Made by a program: the position numbers and the translations under genes. Below the pieces are notes generated by a model. That model saw only the letters and a program-made list of their open reading frames with translations, was not told where the DNA came from and searched no databases. From Acidimicrobiia bacterium (lineage in GTDB: Bacteria; Actinomycetota; Acidimicrobiia; Spongiisociales; ZC4RG35): a stretch of DNA of 57,909 nucleotides. The number at the start of each line of letters is the position of its first letter. Within the stretch, counting starts at the first letter, position 1. The stretch is taken from NCBI GenBank assembly GCA_026002975.1, contig BPGJ01000005.1, positions 138,693 through 196,601 on the forward strand, in the 5' to 3' direction. Positions 54,953 to 57,909 of the stretch are shown here, in pieces.

Positions 54953-55885
54953 TCATCGGGCGGGGCGGAGAACCCTGCTCTGGAGGGGGTGGCGCAGCTT
55001 GGCCAGGGCCCTCGACTCGATCTGTCGGACCCGCTCCCGGGTGATGTTGAAATGGCGGCCGACCTCGTCGAGGGTCCTGGGCTCGGTGTTCCCCAACCCG
55101 TAGCGCATGATCAGCACCAGCCGCTCCCGCTCGTCGAGCCGTCCGAACACCTCCTCGAGTTCGTCGAGACGGGAGGAGGTGAGGGCGGCTTCGAAAGGAT
55201 CGGGGGCATCGGCGTCTTCGATGAAGTCCCCCAGAACGGCGTCGTCCTCCCCGACCGGCTCGAAGAGTGAAACAGGGTCGTGGGCGTAGCGGCGGGCTTC
55301 TTCGACCTTGTCGACGGTGAGGCCCGCCTGCTCGGCGACCTCGGCGTCGGTCGGTGCCCTTCCCAGGCGCTTCCACAGGTCGTTTTCTGCGTGGTGGACC
55401 TGGGTGATCGTATCGACCAGGTGGACGGGGACTCGGATAGTGCGGCTCTTGTCGGCGATCGCCCGGCTGATCGCCTGGCGGATCCACCAGGTCGCATAGG
55501 TGGAGAACTTGAACCCTTTCCGCCAGTCGAACTTCTCCACCGCCCGGATCAACCCCAGGTTGCCCTCCTGGATCAGGTCGAGGAAGGGGAGCCCGGAATG
55601 CTGGTAGCGCTTGGCGATCGAAACGACCAGCCGGAGGTTGGCCTGGATGAACCGGCGTCGGGCTGCCAGCCCGTCCCGCACCTGCCGCTGTAAGGCCCTC
55701 CGTTCCCGAGGCGTCAGCTCGGTGCCCGACTGCAGCCTGCGTTCGGCGGCTCGCCCCGCTTCCATACGGTGGGCCAGCTCCACCTCTTCCTCGGCGGTGA
55801 GGAGGTCGTAGGAGCCGATCCCATCCAGGTAGCGTCGGACCGCCTCGTCGCCGGCTTCGTATCCGCTGAGCTTTCGAGCCTTCAT
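54953..55885 (-). CDS. Group 2 sigma-70 family RNA polymerase sigma factor
   Basis: The 310-residue protein has region 1.2 ([30 protein letters not shown]), region 2 ([58 protein letters not shown]), region 3, and a canonical region 4.2 ([30 protein letters not shown]). It lacks region 1.1 and the acidic insertion, as in alternative HrdA/SigB-like stress sigma factors. It is the third sigma-70 gene of the window. The start is ATG at 55883-55885; the 80 bases before it run to tRNA-Val and hold no obvious dyad. Confidence 0.92.
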   Translation of the reverse strand: MKARKLSGYEAGDEAVRRYLDGIGSYDLLTAEEEVELAHRMEAGRAAERRLQSGTELTPRERRALQRQVRDGLAARRRFIQANLRLVVSIAKRYQHSGLPFLDLIQEGNLGLIRAVEKFDWRKGFKFSTYATWWIRQAISRAIADKSRTIRVPVHLVDTITQVHHAENDLWKRLGRAPTDAEVAEQAGLTVDKVEEARRYAHDPVSLFEPVGEDDAVLGDFIEDADAPDPFEAALTSSRLDELEEVFGRLDERERLVLIMRYGLGNTEPRTLDEVGRHFNITRERVRQIESRALAKLRHPLQSRVLRPAR

Positions 55886-55966
55886 GGTGTGGAGGCGTTA
55901 TCGGCCGGGGAAGCTCCGAAGTTGAGGAGGAACACAGGACGCGGTTTGCCTACCCTGATGTTCCAC

Positions 55967-56039
55967 GGGCGTTTAGCTCAGTTGGGAGAGCGCTTCCCTT
56001 ACAAGGAAGAGGTCGCTGGTTCGAGTCCAGCAACGCCCA
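55967..56039 (+). tRNA. tRNA-Val (TAC), probable integration site
   Basis: A 73-base cloverleaf: acceptor GGGCGTT pairs with AACGCCC, the D arm is GCTCAGTTGGGAGAGC, the anticodon arm CTTCC-CTTACAA-GGAAG has TAC at 56000-56002, and the T arm is GCTGG-TTCGAGT-CCAGC. Immediately 3' of it a tyrosine integrase gene ends, with its reading direction toward the tRNA. This is the classic arrangement of an element integrated at a tRNA 3' end. Confidence 0.96.
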
Positions 56040-56056
56040 CCCATCAAACCCGCTGG

Positions 56057-57200
56057 TCAGAGGGGGTTTCGGTTCCGCCGGGGGAGTGGCACCACCGGTT
56101 TTGGTGCGCGTTTGGTGCGCGATTGTGCGCGACCGGCCGCGGCCCACACCTGTCCCAACGTGTCGGCGGCCTCCTCGTCCAAGCCGGGGAGGAGATGGCC
56201 GTAGGTGTTCATCGTGACGACGATCGACGAATGGCCGAGCCGTTCAGAGATGACTTTCACGTGGACGCCGGCGGCGATCAACGCCGCCACGTGGGAATGC
56301 CGCAGGTCGTGGAAACGGAGACCGTCCAAGCCGGCTTCACGGACCGCCGGGTTCCACACCCGTCGCCGCCAGTTGTTCAAGTCGACCGGACCACCCTCGG
56401 GAGCTGGGAACACCCACCCGTCGGGGTCCGGGTAGGTGGCGAGGTGGGCGGCCAGAGCCTCGGCTAGCGGTTGGGGGATGCTCACCTGCCGCCGAGACGA
56501 CCGGGTTTTGGGAGGCTGCCGGGTCCGGTCGCGGCCCAGGGTGGCTTCCACGGTGACGGTTCGACGCAACAGGTCCAGGTCGCCGACCTGCAACGCCGCC
56601 GTCTCACCGAGCCGCAGACCGGCCAGATATCCGACCAGCACCATCGTCCGATATCGGGGGTCGATCACCTCGCAGAGGCGACGCACCTGGCCGGCTTCGA
56701 CGATCACCATCTCCCTACGTGTCGGCTCCCCCAAGTCGAGACGCCGAGGGACAGGGGAGCGGGGTATCCGCCCGTCGTCCACCGCGGTCCTCAACGCCGC
56801 GGCGAACACCTGGACGGCTTTCCGCATCGTCTCCCGGCTGTACGACCCTTCGAGGGTCGCCACCCACCGGCGAATGTCCTCCGGTGTGAGGTCGCCGAGC
56901 CGCCGGCCACCGAGGTGGGGGAGAACCGCGTTTCGGATCAGGGAGGCGTCCCTGGCCGCGGTGGACGGCCGCACCCGACGGCCAGCCAGCCACCGGTCCA
57001 ACCATTCGGCGACTGTGATCTGGCCGGCCCGCGGGTCCACCCATTCCCCTCGCAGCCGGTCCACCTGTTGGACCCGCAACCAGTTTTCGGCGTCCCGTTT
57101 CGTCGAGAAGCTCTTGGAGACGACCCGGCCTTGGGGAGGTTGGTACCCGCGCCAACCAGGGTTTCGGCCTCCCGGGTCGGTGAACCAGCCAGCCGGCCAC
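56057..57200 (-). CDS. Tyrosine recombinase (integrase), probable frameshift near the start
   Basis: The C-terminal domain carries the tyrosine recombinase catalytic set: Arg in LAGLRLGETAAL, HDLRHSH, LGHSSIVVTMNTYGH (His and Tyr). An SAM-like core-binding domain precedes it (WLDRWLAGRRVRPSTAARDASLIRN). The N-terminal arm-binding region (WFTDPGGRNPGWRGYQ, SKSFSTKRDAENWLRVQQ) is readable but has no ATG/GTG/TTG in frame before TTG 57077-57079. GTG 57198-57200 has a good AGGAG five bases upstream and is joined by one extra base near 57183-57192. It integrates the element at tRNA-Val. Confidence 0.88.
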
Positions 57201-57202
57201 CT

Positions 57203-57610
57203 TTACTCCTGCGTCCAGCGGGGAAGGTAGATGGCGTGGCGTCCTCGACGCGCGGCCTCCCGCAGAGCCGTTACAGCCGTGACAGCGTCCAACCCCACCG
57301 TGTGACGCGGCTTCGAGCAGCAGCAGGTGAACAGGACCGGATGGGTAAGCCGGTCCGGATGCTCCTGGGTGGCGACGAACCCGGCGAAGTCCCGTCGGGT
57401 GCCGTGAACCTCCCGGAACCATCTACCCATGCGGGGCTGATCGACAACCGTCCATATGAGCCGGTCCGCCGACCAGGCTTCACCGTCCGGTGGGACACCG
57501 TGAGCGGAACCGAGCAGCACCGGCCGGCCGTTCGGATGCCGCATCACAGCGACTCCGCAACGCAGCGCCACCACGTAGGCGGTTTTCTGGGTGGAGGCCG
57601 GTGTAGCCAT
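57203..57610 (-). CDS. Hypothetical protein of the integrative element
   Basis: The ~135-residue product starts at ATG 57608-57610 and ends just before the integrase start. No family is recognised. It is soluble, with several Cys residues close together (LFTCCCSKPRHTVGLD) and a Trp-rich middle (EAWSADRLIWTVVDQPRMGRWFREVHG). Such proteins between int and the regulatory region are often element-specific. Its start faces the HTH gene across three inverted repeats. Confidence 0.6.
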   Translation of the reverse strand: MATPASTQKTAYVVALRCGVAVMRHPNGRPVLLGSAHGVPPDGEAWSADRLIWTVVDQPRMGRWFREVHGTRRDFAGFVATQEHPDRLTHPVLFTCCCSKPRHTVGLDAVTAVTALREAARRGRHAIYLPRWTQE

Positions 57611-57626
57611 CGCCGCCAACACTAGG

Positions 57627-57648
57627 CGCGAAAACCGATGTTTTCGCG
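57627..57648. repeat. Inverted repeat, 9-bp arms, in the element control region
   Basis: CGCGAAAAC and its exact complement GTTTTCGCG flank CGAT. The AAC-N4-GTT core is like that of actinobacterial LexA (SOS) boxes, but the outer bases differ from the TCGAAC consensus. It is 17 bases upstream of the unknown protein start, so repression of that gene and of the integrase is plausible. Confidence 0.55.
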
Positions 57649-57649
57649 T

Positions 57650-57665
57650 TACAGTTCCGACTGTA
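57650..57665. repeat. Inverted repeat, 6-bp arms
   Basis: TACAGT and ACTGTA flank TCCG without mismatch. It begins two bases after the first dyad and is similar in spacing to phage-type operators. A repressor with two adjacent sites is one reading. Confidence 0.45.
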
Positions 57666-57690
57666 GGCTTCGGGTTTAGGACCCCCGGAT

Positions 57691-57705
57691 GGGCGCAACG
57701 CGCCC
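57691..57705 (+). repeat. GC-rich hairpin upstream of the HTH gene
   Basis: GGGCGC and GCGCCC flank AAC. In RNA it would be a strong six-pair stem with a three-base loop. It lies five bases before the AGGAGG ribosome site of the HTH gene. No T run follows, so it is not a classical terminator. It could modulate translation of the small HTH protein. Confidence 0.45.
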
Positions 57706-57718
57706 AAAAGGAGGGTCC

Positions 57719-57909
57719 ATGCGTCTCCTCACCATCGAAGAAGCCGCCGAGCTGCTCCGCTCGTCGCCGTCGGCGCTCCGCACCCAGCGGTCCAGGGGGA
57801 TCGAGCCAGGTTCCCTCGGTATCCGGGTTGGCCGCCGGCTCCTCTGGTCGGAGGACATCTTGCGGGATTGGCTGACCCGCCGGTTGGCCGAGCAGGTCAG
57901 AGGGACCGC
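57719..57909 (+). CDS. Excisionase-like helix-turn-helix protein (3' end beyond the window)
   Basis: The first 63 residues begin MRLLTIEEAAELLRSSPSALRTQRSRGIEPGSLGIRVGRRLLWSEDILRDWLTRRLAEQ. This is a small MerR/AlpA-like winged helix of the excisionase (Xis) type, ending in the typical W-containing helix. A strong AGGAGG precedes the ATG. It is divergent from the integrase cluster, as expected for a directionality factor. The frame is open to the last base. Confidence 0.8.
   Translation, partial: MRLLTIEEAAELLRSSPSALRTQRSRGIEPGSLGIRVGRRLLWSEDILRDWLTRRLAEQVRGT

Larger units (their letters stand above)
56010..57909. mobile_element. Left end of an integrative element inserted at tRNA-Val
   Basis: The element begins at the tRNA-Val 3' half and continues past the right edge of the window. 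It holds, from the tRNA outward, a tyrosine integrase, an unknown small protein, a 109-base dyad-rich divergent control region, and an excisionase-like HTH protein. The second attachment repeat, and any replication or transfer genes, would lie outside the window. The left boundary is inferred from the tRNA/integrase layout. Confidence 0.65.

Noticed and set aside
1-57909. CRISPR arrays, insertion sequences and rRNA genes
   Set aside because: No regularly spaced direct repeats, transposase-like frames or rRNA-like segments were seen on either strand.

Overview
The window is a gene-dense, high-GC stretch with many GTG and TTG starts and almost no gap longer than 130 bases. It looks like a deep-branching Actinomycetota chromosome, possibly an Acidimicrobiia-like lineage. 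The reasons are a BldD-type regulator, several sigma-70 family factors, threonine-rich extracytoplasmic linkers, an LCP cell-wall protein, and the gene order lepA-hemW-hrcA-dnaJ-rsmE-phoH-(7TM-HD)-ybeY-corC-era-recO-uppS-glyS-dnaG-rpoD. The lineage is an inference from gene content; no database was consulted.

Bases 1-22458 are a conserved housekeeping core: the folP tail, holA, rpsT, lepA, hemW, the heat-shock repressor hrcA with a CIRCE operator, dnaJ, rsmE, a BldD-like regulator, phoH, a large 7TM-HD cyclic-dinucleotide phosphodiesterase, ybeY, a CorC-like CBS protein, era, recO, uppS, glyS, a YceI lipocalin and the dnaG-rpoD pair. Four-base start/stop overlaps are common, so this is mostly one or a few long operons.

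Bases 22463-43262 are more accessory. They hold two histidine kinases (one broken by several frameshifts), tRNA-Asn, a cupin/isochorismatase/LhgO cluster, an LCP protein facing a flippase-phosphoglycosyltransferase fusion, purU, a PQQ-type sugar dehydrogenase and an orphan NuoF-like protein. A mannosylglycerate-type hydrolase/phosphatase pair and a divergent sigma factor follow. A long minus-strand run then carries a CREST hydrolase, NDH-2, acyl-CoA dehydrogenase, quinone oxidoreductase, a beta-propeller-like protein, and a PspC / LiaF-like / small membrane protein trio.

Bases 43269-55885 carry aat, a tandem universal stress protein, tRNA-Met, a split TauE pair, divergent pncA/pncB (nicotinate salvage), an amidohydrolase, a disulfide oxidoreductase with a DUF1684 partner, pgi-zwf (entry to the pentose phosphate pathway), an AhpD-like protein with a perfect palindrome upstream, and a third sigma factor. 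From tRNA-Val at 55967 rightward, an integrative element begins: a tyrosine integrase, an unknown protein, a dyad-rich control region and an excisionase-like HTH protein cut by the window edge.

A striking global feature is that every frameshift I could reconstruct (about 15, in eight genes, all right of 23.6 kb) is a single-base gain, several in G runs. Systematic sequencing or assembly error is the simplest explanation. It means pgi, zwf, pncA, pncB, the USP gene, the flippase fusion and the integrase are probably intact genes in the cell.
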